NCBI RefSeq assembly: GCF_046506625.1
Contig: NZ_JBKFFP010000002.1
Span: 62,001-126,000, forward strand
Direction: 5' to 3'
Length of the DNA stretch: 64,000 nt
From: Zhengella sedimenti
GTDB lineage: Bacteria > Pseudomonadota > Alphaproteobacteria > Rhizobiales > Rhizobiaceae
The notes under the pieces were generated by a model that saw nothing but the letters and a program-made list of their open reading frames with translations, searched no databases and had not been told where the DNA came from. Shown here piece after piece: positions 8,210 through 15,465 of this stretch. Position 1 is the first letter of the stretch. Each line of letters opens with the position of its first letter. The position numbers were made by a program, and so were the translations under genes.

Positions 8210-8917
8210 TCAGATGCCCAGATAGGCGGTCTTGACCCGGGGGTCGGAGAGGAGAGACGACGCGGAATCCTCCAGCACGACCTTTCCGGTTTCCAGCACA
8301 TAGCCGCGCCTGGCCAGCCGCAGCGCAAGATCGACGCGCTGCTCGACCAGAAGCACGGTCATGCCCGTCTCGTTGAGGCTGCGGATGGTGTCCTCCAGCA
8401 GATCGACCAGGATGGGCGCCAGGCCGAGCGATGGCTCGTCGAGCATCAGGCAGCGCGGATTGGCCATGAGGCCGCGGGCAATGGCCAGCATCTGCTGCTG
8501 TCCGCCGGACATGGTGCCGGCCTTCTGGTCGCGCCGCTCCAGCAGGATGGGGAACAACTGGTGCACCCAGTCGACACGTTCCGAAAAGGACAGCCCGCCG
8601 CTTCGCGCCCGTGACGCACCGAGTTCGATATGCTCGTAGACCGTCATGTCGGGAAACAGCAGCCGGCCTTCGGGCACCTGCACCACGCCGAGCGCGATGA
8701 TGTCGTGCGGTTCCATGCGGTCGATCCGCTGGCCATCGAAGGTGATGGTGCCGGATACGGGCCGCAGCATGCCGGAAATGGTCTTGAGCGTCGTTGTCTT
8801 GCCGGCGCCGTTCGAGCCGACAAGCGTCACGGCCTCGCCCTCGGCAACGGTGAGCGACAGGTTGTGGATCACCTCGCGCCGGCCATAGCGCACGACGATG
8901 TCGCTGATCTCAAGCAT
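8210..8917 (-). CDS. livF: Branched-chain-amino-acid-type ABC transporter ATPase, LivF
   Basis: This 235-residue ATPase has Walker A GSNGAGKTT, signature MSGGQQQMLAIARGL and Walker B CLMLDEPSLGLAP, followed by the switch-region segment LLVEQRVDLALRLA. The form EGRLLFPDMTVYEHIELGA is characteristic of LivF subunits of the HAAT family. It powers uptake together with LivG, LivM and LivH, facing the cytoplasm. It overlaps the end of livG by 8 bases. The start ATG at 8917 (MLEISDIVVRYG) begins at the conserved first strand. The operon context suggests a substrate other than an amino acid, because catabolic genes for an organic acid are co-transcribed. Confidence 0.92.
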   Translation of the reverse strand: MLEISDIVVRYGRREVIHNLSLTVAEGEAVTLVGSNGAGKTTTLKTISGMLRPVSGTITFDGQRIDRMEPHDIIALGVVQVPEGRLLFPDMTVYEHIELGASRARSGGLSFSERVDWVHQLFPILLERRDQKAGTMSGGQQQMLAIARGLMANPRCLMLDEPSLGLAPILVDLLEDTIRSLNETGMTVLLVEQRVDLALRLARRGYVLETGKVVLEDSASSLLSDPRVKTAYLGI

Positions 8918-9689
8918 TGACGGCCTCCCTTCCGAGATAGACCCGGATGACATCGGGATTGTTGACGACATCTGCGGGCTTGCCGTCGGCGATCTTCTCG
9001 CCATGGTCGATCACGGCGACGCGGTCGCACACACCCATCACCACGCGCATGTGGTGCTCGACGAGAAGGATGGAGATGCCGGTGTCGCGGATGCCGCGGA
9101 TCATGGCGACGAGGCGCTGGCCTTCCTCCGGGTTCATGCCGGCAGCCGGTTCGTCGAGCAGCAGAAGGTCGGGCTTGGCGGCAATGGCGATGGCGATTTC
9201 CAGCCGGCGCTGCTCGCCATAGGAGAGCGCCTCGGCATTGGCGTCGGCGCGATGGGCCAGGTCGACGAATTCCAGCGCCTCGATGGCGGCGCGGTCGACG
9301 GCTGCCTCCTCGTCGCGCCAGGCGCCGTTGCGCAGGATCGAGCTGATCCATCCCGTTTTCGTGAAGCGGTAGGTCGCCGCGCGCACGTTCTCGATCACCG
9401 ACAGGGCCGGGAAGAGGCTGGTGATCTGGAAGGTCCGCGTCATGCCGAGCCGCGCCATGCGGTCGGCGCGCATGCCGGTGCAGTCGGTGCCCTTGAAATG
9501 CACGGTTCCGGCGGTCGGCGGCATGGAACCGGCGATGACGTTGAAGAAGGTCGTCTTGCCGGCGCCGTTCGGGCCGATGACGCCGAGGATCTCGCCCCGG
9601 TTCAGTTCCAGGTCGACATCCTTGACGGCGGTCAGGCCGCCGAAGGCCTTGGTCAGACCGGCGACGGAAAGAATGGATTCTGCGCTCAT
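8910..9689 (-). CDS. livG: Branched-chain-amino-acid-type ABC transporter ATPase, LivG
   Basis: This 259-residue ATPase has Walker A GPNGAGKTTFFN, signature LSYGEQRRLEIAIAIA and Walker B LLLLDEPAAGMNPEE, with the LivG-typical stretch RTFQITSLFPALSVIENV. The C-terminal segment VYLGREAVNA also fits LivG. The start ATG at 9689 overlaps the livM stop by four bases, showing translational coupling. It works with LivF as the ATPase pair of a HAAT importer. Confidence 0.93.
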   Translation of the reverse strand: MSAESILSVAGLTKAFGGLTAVKDVDLELNRGEILGVIGPNGAGKTTFFNVIAGSMPPTAGTVHFKGTDCTGMRADRMARLGMTRTFQITSLFPALSVIENVRAATYRFTKTGWISSILRNGAWRDEEAAVDRAAIEALEFVDLAHRADANAEALSYGEQRRLEIAIAIAAKPDLLLLDEPAAGMNPEEGQRLVAMIRGIRDTGISILLVEHHMRVVMGVCDRVAVIDHGEKIADGKPADVVNNPDVIRVYLGREAVNA

Positions 9690-10645
9690 TCCGCGGCCTC
9701 CCGGGGCTTGGTTTCCTCTCCGGTCAAACGGCGCCAGAGGCTGACGATGCCGCCGGGCAGGAAGATGACCGAGGCGGTGAGCAGCGCGGCGAAGATGACG
9801 AGGCGAAGGGGGCCGAGCGCGCGCAGCAGTTCCAGAAGGACGACATAGATCAGCGCGCCGATGATCGGCCCGGCGATGGTGCCGCGCCCGCCGACGATGA
9901 CCATGATGATCAGCGCCGCGACATATTGCAGGCTCATCACGTCGGGCGTGATGACGGTGAGATAATGGGCATAGACGGCGCCGGCCACCCCGGCCACGGC
10001 GGTGGCGACCACGAAGCCCAGCAGCTTGATGCGGAAGACGTCGATGCCGAGCGAGGCGGCCAGCGGCGCGTTCTCGCGGGTGGCGATGAAGGCGCGGCCG
10101 GTGCGGCTGTTCAGCAGGGCATGGCAGGCATAGGCGAAGGCGATGACGAGAAGGAGCGTCAGGTAGTAGTAACCCCGCGCGCCGGTCAGCGCCACGCCGC
10201 CCTCGCCCCACAGGCCCAGCGGCTGGATGTTGGAAATGCCCATCGGCCCGCGCGTCAGGTCCACCCAGTAATTGGTGATGGTGTAAATGATCGAGCCGAA
10301 ACCCAGCGTCAGGATCGCGAATTGCGGCCCGACGATACGCAGCGAGACATAGCCGATGACGAAGCCGAACATGCCGGCCACGATGGCCGCCAGCACGAGG
10401 CCGGGAATGCCGGCAAGGCCGAAATTCATGCCGATCAGGGCCGCGGTATAGGCGCCGATGCCGAAGAAGGCGGCATGGCCGAAGCTCAGTTCGCCGATAT
10501 AGCCGATGATCACGTTGAGGCTGAGCGCCAGCAGCGAGAACAGCATCCACAGCACCATGAGGTGGTGGAAATAGGTGTTGGCCGTGAGGAACGGGGCGGC
10601 CAGCGCCAGCGCGATGACCAGCGGAAGAAAGATCCGGTTCGACAT
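9686..10645 (-). CDS. livM: Branched-chain-amino-acid-type ABC transporter permease, LivM
   Basis: This inner-membrane permease of 319 residues has about nine hydrophobic segments. The LivM signature GYIGELSFGHAAFFGIGAYTAAL is near the N-terminus, and the conserved cytoplasmic loop GRAFIATRENAPLAASLGI is mid-protein. A second ATG lies six bases upstream at 10651 and overlaps the livH stop as ATGA. I prefer 10645 because the GGAGG ribosome site lies 8 bases before it but only 2 bases before 10651. It pairs with LivH to form the translocation channel. Confidence 0.92.
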   Translation of the reverse strand: MSNRIFLPLVIALALAAPFLTANTYFHHLMVLWMLFSLLALSLNVIIGYIGELSFGHAAFFGIGAYTAALIGMNFGLAGIPGLVLAAIVAGMFGFVIGYVSLRIVGPQFAILTLGFGSIIYTITNYWVDLTRGPMGISNIQPLGLWGEGGVALTGARGYYYLTLLLVIAFAYACHALLNSRTGRAFIATRENAPLAASLGIDVFRIKLLGFVVATAVAGVAGAVYAHYLTVITPDVMSLQYVAALIIMVIVGGRGTIAGPIIGALIYVVLLELLRALGPLRLVIFAALLTASVIFLPGGIVSLWRRLTGEETKPREAAE

Positions 10646-10647
10646 GA

Positions 10648-11523
10648 TCATGTCCTCCGCGCGGTTCCGAACAGGCCCTGGGGGCGCCAGAGCAGGACGA
10701 TGATGATGATGGCGTAGCCGATCGCCTGGGCGAAGCCGAGCGAGATGTAGCCGCCGGCCAGCGCCTCGATGACGCCGAGCGACAGGCCGCCGATCAGCGC
10801 GCCGGGAATGCTGCCGAGGCCACCGAGGATGACGACGATGAAGCCCTTGAGGACGGCCCAGCTTCCCACCGTCGGGAAGATCATGGCGGTCGGGCCGACA
10901 AGCGCTCCGGCAAGCGCAGCAAGGCCGCAGGCCAGCACGAAGGTGACCGTGTAGACCTGCCGGATGTTCACACCGGTCAACGCCGCGCCTTCCGGGTTCT
11001 GGGCCGTGGCGCGCATCATCTTGCCCATGCGCGAATGGCGGATGAAGAGATTGAGCGCCAGCAGGATGACCGCGCCGACCACGAAGATCAGGACGCGCTG
11101 CTGGGTGACGACAAGTTGCCCTGCCTGGACGATGCTGTCGGCAAAGGGGCTGTCGACATATTTCGGGTCGGCGCCGAACACCAGTTCGCCGCCATTGGTC
11201 AGCAGGAGCGCCAGCCCGAGGCTGGACAGGAGGATCGTGAACTCATGTTCTCGCCGCAGCGGCCAGAAGAACAGCCGGTTGGCCAGGATGCCGAGCGCGG
11301 CGACGGCCAGCGTGGCGACCACGGCCGCCGAAATGTAGTCAAGGCCGAGCAGCTGGGCCGCGAAATAGGTGAAGAAGGCACCCAGCATGTAGAATTCGCC
11401 ATGCGCGAAATTGATGATGTGCAGCACGCCGAAGACGAGCGTCAGGCCGGTCGCGATGAGCACGTAGGTCATCCCGTTGACCAGGCCGTTGGCGATCTGC
11501 TGTGCAAGAACGATATAGTCCAC
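10648..11523 (-). CDS. livH: Branched-chain-amino-acid-type ABC transporter permease, LivH
   Basis: This 291-residue permease begins MDYIVLAQQIANGLVNGM and has the LivH signature TLVFGVLHIINFAHGEFYMLGAF. It also has the conserved loop MRATAQNPEGAALTGVN and a C-terminal ILGGLGSIPGALIGGLSLG. These mark the second membrane subunit of a HAAT-family importer. It follows the binding-protein gene after 59 bases that contain a GC-rich stem-loop, and its stop overlaps the livM start region. Confidence 0.93.
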   Translation of the reverse strand: MDYIVLAQQIANGLVNGMTYVLIATGLTLVFGVLHIINFAHGEFYMLGAFFTYFAAQLLGLDYISAAVVATLAVAALGILANRLFFWPLRREHEFTILLSSLGLALLLTNGGELVFGADPKYVDSPFADSIVQAGQLVVTQQRVLIFVVGAVILLALNLFIRHSRMGKMMRATAQNPEGAALTGVNIRQVYTVTFVLACGLAALAGALVGPTAMIFPTVGSWAVLKGFIVVILGGLGSIPGALIGGLSLGVIEALAGGYISLGFAQAIGYAIIIIVLLWRPQGLFGTARRT

Positions 11524-11545
11524 GGGTTCCCCCCAATCCGGTGAC

Positions 11546-11569
11546 GGGCGCGCGCTGCCGCGCGCGCCC
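11546..11569 (-). other. GC-rich stem-loop between binding-protein gene and livH
   Basis: GGGCGCGCG (11546-11554) pairs perfectly with CGCGCGCCC (11561-11569) over a 6-base loop. No T-run follows on the minus strand, so it is not a full terminator. Such intercistronic stem-loops are common after binding-protein genes, where they protect the upstream transcript and let the binding protein be made in excess over the membrane subunits. Confidence 0.5.
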
Positions 11570-11582
11570 CTGTTTCACGGTG

Positions 11583-12713
11583 TCACTCCTTCACGGAGGT
11601 GATCTTCCCGTCCTTGACCTGGACCAGGTAGATGTTCTGCTGGGCCTGGCCGATGTCATCGAAGGTGATGGTGCCAAGCAGCGTATCCCAGGGACGGCTC
11701 CTCAGGGTCGCGGCCAGCTTCTCGTAGTCGCGGGCGCTGCCGACCTCGTCCATGGCGCCGGCGATCAGTTCGACGGCCTGCGCGCCGAGCGTGCCGATGA
11801 AGGCCGGTTCATTGGAGAACATCTCGCCATACTGCTCGACCCAGGCCTTCAGGCGCTCATTGTCGCTGTCGGGCGCATAGAGCGACACCGAGTAGACGCC
11901 TTCAAGCGACCGGCCGGACAGTTCCACCAGCTTCGGGTTCATGTTGCCGGCGGAGGCGATGGTCGTGCCCTGGTAGCCGGTCTGCTTGATCTGGCGGTAG
12001 ATCGTGGCGCCCTGGGCGGTGTTGATGGCCGAGACGTAGATGGCGTCGGGATTGAGCGCCTTCAGCTTGGTCAGGGCCGTGGTGAAGTCGGTGTCTTCCT
12101 TGTTGTAGAACTCGTTGCCGAGCACCTCGATACCGCAGGTGTCGAGCAGCTTGCGGTAGTTCTCCACTTCCAGGCGGCCGTAGTCGTCATTGATGGTGAT
12201 GAAGGCGATGGTCTTCAGCCCCATCTTGTCGCAGATGAACTTGGAATAGGTATCCGACATCATCGTCGACGTGGCGTTGAGCCGGAAAAGGAGCTTGTGC
12301 CCTTCCTTCGTCGTGTTGGGATGCTGGGTGCTGGTCATGATGTTCAGGATGCGGTCGCGGGTGACCTCCTTCATCGTCAGCGCGACGGAGGAGAACCAGC
12401 CGCCGACGATGACGTCGACGTCATCCTGCTCGATGGCGCGCTTGGCTGCGCTCACGCCTTCCTCCGGGTTCCCCTTGTCGTCATACTTGACGAGTTCGAG
12501 CATGCGCCCGCCAAGAACGCCGCCGTTCTTGTTGATGAGGGCGGCCATCGCCTCCATGCCTTCCACGGCAAGCTGTCCGTCGAAAGCACCGGGACCGGAC
12601 AAGGGCGCGATGGTACCGATGCGCACCGGCTCCTTGTCCTGGGCGCTGGCCCCGAAAATGCTGGCCGCGAACACGGCGGCCGCGGCAGTCAACAACCATC
12701 TGGTCTTCTTCAT
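11583..12713 (-). CDS. ABC transporter substrate-binding protein, Liv (HAAT) type
   Basis: This 376-residue protein starts with a Sec signal peptide (MKKTRWLLTAAAAVFAASIFGASAQ) and continues as a periplasmic type-I binding protein: EPVRIGTIAPLSGPGAFDG, GGVLGGRMLELVKYDDKGNPEEG and VDVIVGGWFSSVALTM. It delivers the ligand to LivHM. The family binds branched-chain amino acids, amides, urea or aromatic and aliphatic acids, and the binding residues cannot be assigned by eye. It lies between the catabolic genes and the permeases of the same operon, so the ligand is probably the substrate of those enzymes. The start at 12713 begins the signal peptide. Confidence 0.9.
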   Translation of the reverse strand: MKKTRWLLTAAAAVFAASIFGASAQDKEPVRIGTIAPLSGPGAFDGQLAVEGMEAMAALINKNGGVLGGRMLELVKYDDKGNPEEGVSAAKRAIEQDDVDVIVGGWFSSVALTMKEVTRDRILNIMTSTQHPNTTKEGHKLLFRLNATSTMMSDTYSKFICDKMGLKTIAFITINDDYGRLEVENYRKLLDTCGIEVLGNEFYNKEDTDFTTALTKLKALNPDAIYVSAINTAQGATIYRQIKQTGYQGTTIASAGNMNPKLVELSGRSLEGVYSVSLYAPDSDNERLKAWVEQYGEMFSNEPAFIGTLGAQAVELIAGAMDEVGSARDYEKLAATLRSRPWDTLLGTITFDDIGQAQQNIYLVQVKDGKITSVKE

Positions 12714-12761
12714 TTCAAAGTCCTCCCTGTTGAACACGAGTGTAACGTGCCGGTGACGGGT

Positions 12762-13625
12762 TCACCCGGCGCGAAGGTATTTCAGCTGCAGTTCCTCCAC
12801 CTCGCCGAAACCGATGAAGTCGATGAATTCGTTGTGGCCCGTGACCGGCCGCGGCAGGTTCTTCGACGAGCGTGTGCGGGCCAGTTGCGCCAGGTTCTCC
12901 TGCAGCGCGTGGGCGACCGTCATCAGGGGCACGAGCGGGAAGGTGGCGATGCCGGCCACGCTCTCGATTTCCTCTGGCGACAGGTCCTTCTCCAGCCAGC
13001 CCAGCACCTGGAGCGAAAGCGGCACACCGCAGCCCTCGCGCATGGCCCGCAGGCCCTCGATGGAATTGAAGCACTTCGAGATCGGCTGGATGATGTCGGC
13101 GCCGGCCTTGGCATAGGCCTTGCCGCGCTCGATCGCCTCGGCATGGTCAACGACGTCGGTGCGCGCGATGATGAGCATGTTGGGGTCCTGGCGGGCGGCG
13201 GCGGCGGCCTCGATCTTGGCGATGCCCTCGTCGAGCGGGATGACCTCGACGCCGGCCACGCAGATCGGGCAGCGCTTGGGCGCCACCTGGTCCTCCAGGA
13301 TCACCGCCGTGACGCCGGCGGCCTCGAATTCGCGCACGGTGCGCATGACGTTGATGGCATTGCCGTAACCGGTGTCGATGTCCGCTATCACCGGCACATC
13401 GACCGCGTTGACCACATGCCGGGTGACGGCGAGATTTTCCGACATGGTGTAGAGTTCGGCATCGGGCTGGCCGAGATGGCTCGCCGAAATGCCGAAGCCC
13501 GATGTCATGACGGCATCGAAGCCGGCATGCTGGATGAACTTGGCGGAAAGCGCGTCATAGGCGCCGGCTGCCCAGACGGTCTTCTGGGCCGTGGCGCGGG
13601 CTTTCAGGTCAGGCTTGCGTGCCAT
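12762..13625 (-). CDS. Isocitrate lyase/PEP mutase family C-C lyase
   Basis: This 287-residue barrel enzyme belongs to the ICL/PEPM superfamily, whose members cleave 2-hydroxy-di- or tricarboxylates (methylisocitrate, dimethylmalate, oxaloacetate). Visible motifs are GAYDALSAK at the N-terminus, the Mg site D82-x-D84-TGYGN, and E111-D-Q. The catalytic loop reads PK-R-C119-P-I-C122, whereas lyases of this family normally have K-R/K-C-G-H. The base-carrying Cys is kept but Gly-His is replaced, suggesting a different substrate. It follows the LeuD-like gene by 23 bases and precedes the binding-protein gene by 48. The nearest known gene set is that for 2,3-dimethylmalate (hydratase pair plus lyase) in Eubacterium barkeri, but this assignment is inference. 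Confidence 0.82.
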   Translation of the reverse strand: MARKPDLKARATAQKTVWAAGAYDALSAKFIQHAGFDAVMTSGFGISASHLGQPDAELYTMSENLAVTRHVVNAVDVPVIADIDTGYGNAINVMRTVREFEAAGVTAVILEDQVAPKRCPICVAGVEVIPLDEGIAKIEAAAAARQDPNMLIIARTDVVDHAEAIERGKAYAKAGADIIQPISKCFNSIEGLRAMREGCGVPLSLQVLGWLEKDLSPEEIESVAGIATFPLVPLMTVAHALQENLAQLARTRSSKNLPRPVTGHNEFIDFIGFGEVEELQLKYLRAG

Positions 13626-13648
13626 GGGGGTTACCTCTCGTTGGGGCC

Positions 13649-14158
13649 TCAGCCGGCCGGGTTCATCTTCAGGTACGGGAGCAGGCCGCCGGCTTCGAGC
13701 ATCATGGCGTCGCTGTGGGCCATAGGCTCGAAGGCGATTTCGGTGCCTTGCGTGTGGTTGCGCACGACGCCCGCCTGCCAGTCCACCTCGATCTCGTCCC
13801 AGCGGTTCACCGCAGCGCGGATGCCGGGGCAACTGCATTGCGGGAAGCCCATCGAAATCTCGCCGCGCCAGTAGCCGGGCGAAAAGGATTCGGCGATCAC
13901 GCCGGCGATGCCGAGATGGCGCAGCGCCTTCATCGGCGGATAGTGCGGGTGGCCATAGCCGAAGTTCCAGCCGCCGACGATCACGTCGCCCTTGCGCACC
14001 TGGCTGGCGAAATCCGGATCATAGGACTTCATGGCCAGGCCGGCGAGTTCGTCGAGATCCTGGATCTTGATGTTCTTGACGCCGACGATCTGGTCGACGT
14101 CGAAGTCGTCTTCCTCGAAGATGAAGGCAACGCGTCCCTTGAGATTCTGCAACGCCAT
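13649..14158 (-). CDS. LeuD-like swivelling subunit of an aconitase-superfamily hydro-lyase
   Basis: This 169-residue protein has the fold signature of the small (domain 4) subunit: FEEDDFDVDQIVG at the N-terminus, KGDVIVGGWNFGYG, then GIAGVIAESFSPGYWRGEISMG. In isopropylmalate dehydratase and aconitase the loop after NFG(C/Y)G reads SSREHA and supplies the catalytic Ser and substrate-binding Arg. Here residues 70-75 are HPHYPP instead. The gene starts 8 bases after the large-subunit gene, so the two form a complex. The protein is not a leucine-biosynthesis LeuD: the motif is gone and leuB is absent. Start at 14158 (MALQNLKGRV). Confidence 0.8.
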   Translation of the reverse strand: MALQNLKGRVAFIFEEDDFDVDQIVGVKNIKIQDLDELAGLAMKSYDPDFASQVRKGDVIVGGWNFGYGHPHYPPMKALRHLGIAGVIAESFSPGYWRGEISMGFPQCSCPGIRAAVNRWDEIEVDWQAGVVRNHTQGTEIAFEPMAHSDAMMLEAGGLLPYLKMNPAG

Positions 14159-14166
14159 GGCGGACC

Positions 14167-15423
14167 TCACAGATACTTGCGGGGGTCGGTGATCCGCCCC
14201 TCGATCGCCGAGGCCGCGACGGCAGCGGCATTGCACAGGTAGATCTCGGAATCGGGGCTTCCCATGCGACCCTTCACGTTCAGCGTGCCGGTTGACACCG
14301 CGCGCTGGTTCTCGGTCATCGTCGCGATGCGGCCGAAACAGTAGTCGCAGCTTGGCGAGGAAACGAAGGCGCCGGCCTCGACAAGCGTGGAGATGTAGCC
14401 GCGCCGCGCGGCCTCGGCCATGATCTCCTGGCTGGTGGGAATGACATGCAGGCTGAAGCCGGTCTTGACCCGCCTGCCCTCAAGGATCTTCGCGGCGATC
14501 TCGATGTCTTCCAGCCGGCCGGACGCGCACGAACCGAGATAGCCGGTCTGCACCTCCAGCCCGGCATAGTCGGACAGGTTGCGCGTGTTGGCCGGGGTCG
14601 GCGGCACGACGACGATGGGCTCCAGTTCCGACAGGTCGATCTCGTGGACCGCCGCGTAGTTGGCGTCAGGATCGCTGTAGACCGGTTCAAGCTTCTTGCG
14701 GGCGCGCGGCAGCGCATAGTCGAGCCGCTTCTGGTCCGGGTTGACGATGGCGGTCAGGGCGCCGGTGAACATCGCCAGGCAGGTGATCGACTGGATGCCT
14801 TCCGTCGTCAGGCCTTCCAGGCCGTCGCCGCCCAGTTCCATGACCTGGAAACGGCAGGAGGCCGGGCCGAGTACGCGGACGATGTGATGGAACACGTCGC
14901 GTGCCATGACACCGGGCCTGAGCGTGCCGGTGAGGTTCACCCGCACGGTTTCGGGAACCTTGATGGAGACCTTCTCGCGCACGAAGGCTTCCAGCACGTT
15001 GCGCCGCATGCCGATGCCGAGCGTGCCATAGGTGCCCAATTGGCTGATATGGCCGTCGAAATGGACGACAAACGCGCCGGGTGTCGCAAAGCCGACCTCG
15101 GCGGCCACCTGGTGGCCGATGCCGCGGCGCTCGAACAGTTCGACTCCGTTTTCCGCGCACCACTTGCGGGTGCCCTCGTGCAGTTCCTCTTCCTTGGGCG
15201 TGGCGACGGGAACCATGTGGTCGATGAAGATGCCGTAGCGCTCCGGTTCGGCCACCTTGTCGATGCCGAACTCCTCCTTCATCTGCCTGAAGTAGACGTC
15301 CGTGTAGCCGGGAAAGTCGTAGGCGAGCACAAAATCGGGCTTCGCCATGATCTCGTCGCCCGCGCGCACGCTGGGCAGGCCGGCGGCCCGCGCCAGGATC
15401 TTTTCGGTTATCGTATGACCCAT
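14167..15423 (-). CDS. LeuC-like large subunit of a divergent aconitase-superfamily hydro-lyase
   Basis: This 418-residue protein aligns in plan with the 4Fe-4S large subunits of isopropylmalate dehydratase. D68-H69 sits in an IDHMVP motif and GIGHQVAAEVG at 101-111. The cluster cysteines are C299 (GSCASGR), C359 and C362 (SCDYC). Diagnostic residues differ: the usual DSHT is D123-G-H125-I, the C-T-N after the first cluster Cys is C-A-S, and the segment usually STSNRNFEGR is STGTLNVKGR. It should add or remove water from a carboxylic acid together with the small subunit encoded 8 bases downstream. The length matches the archaeal-type LeuC and dimethylmaleate hydratase group. Substrate unknown. 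Confidence 0.8.
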   Translation of the reverse strand: MGHTITEKILARAAGLPSVRAGDEIMAKPDFVLAYDFPGYTDVYFRQMKEEFGIDKVAEPERYGIFIDHMVPVATPKEEELHEGTRKWCAENGVELFERRGIGHQVAAEVGFATPGAFVVHFDGHISQLGTYGTLGIGMRRNVLEAFVREKVSIKVPETVRVNLTGTLRPGVMARDVFHHIVRVLGPASCRFQVMELGGDGLEGLTTEGIQSITCLAMFTGALTAIVNPDQKRLDYALPRARKKLEPVYSDPDANYAAVHEIDLSELEPIVVVPPTPANTRNLSDYAGLEVQTGYLGSCASGRLEDIEIAAKILEGRRVKTGFSLHVIPTSQEIMAEAARRGYISTLVEAGAFVSSPSCDYCFGRIATMTENQRAVSTGTLNVKGRMGSPDSEIYLCNAAAVAASAIEGRITDPRKYL

Positions 15424-15465
15424 GCCATCTCCTCCCGCCGGCGTCTTCGCGCGCCGGCCGATTGC

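Noticed and set aside
13649..15423. Leucine-biosynthesis leuCD.
   Set aside because: SSREHA, DSHT and C-T-N motifs are missing, no leuA or leuB is nearby, and the genes sit in an IclR-controlled catabolic operon.
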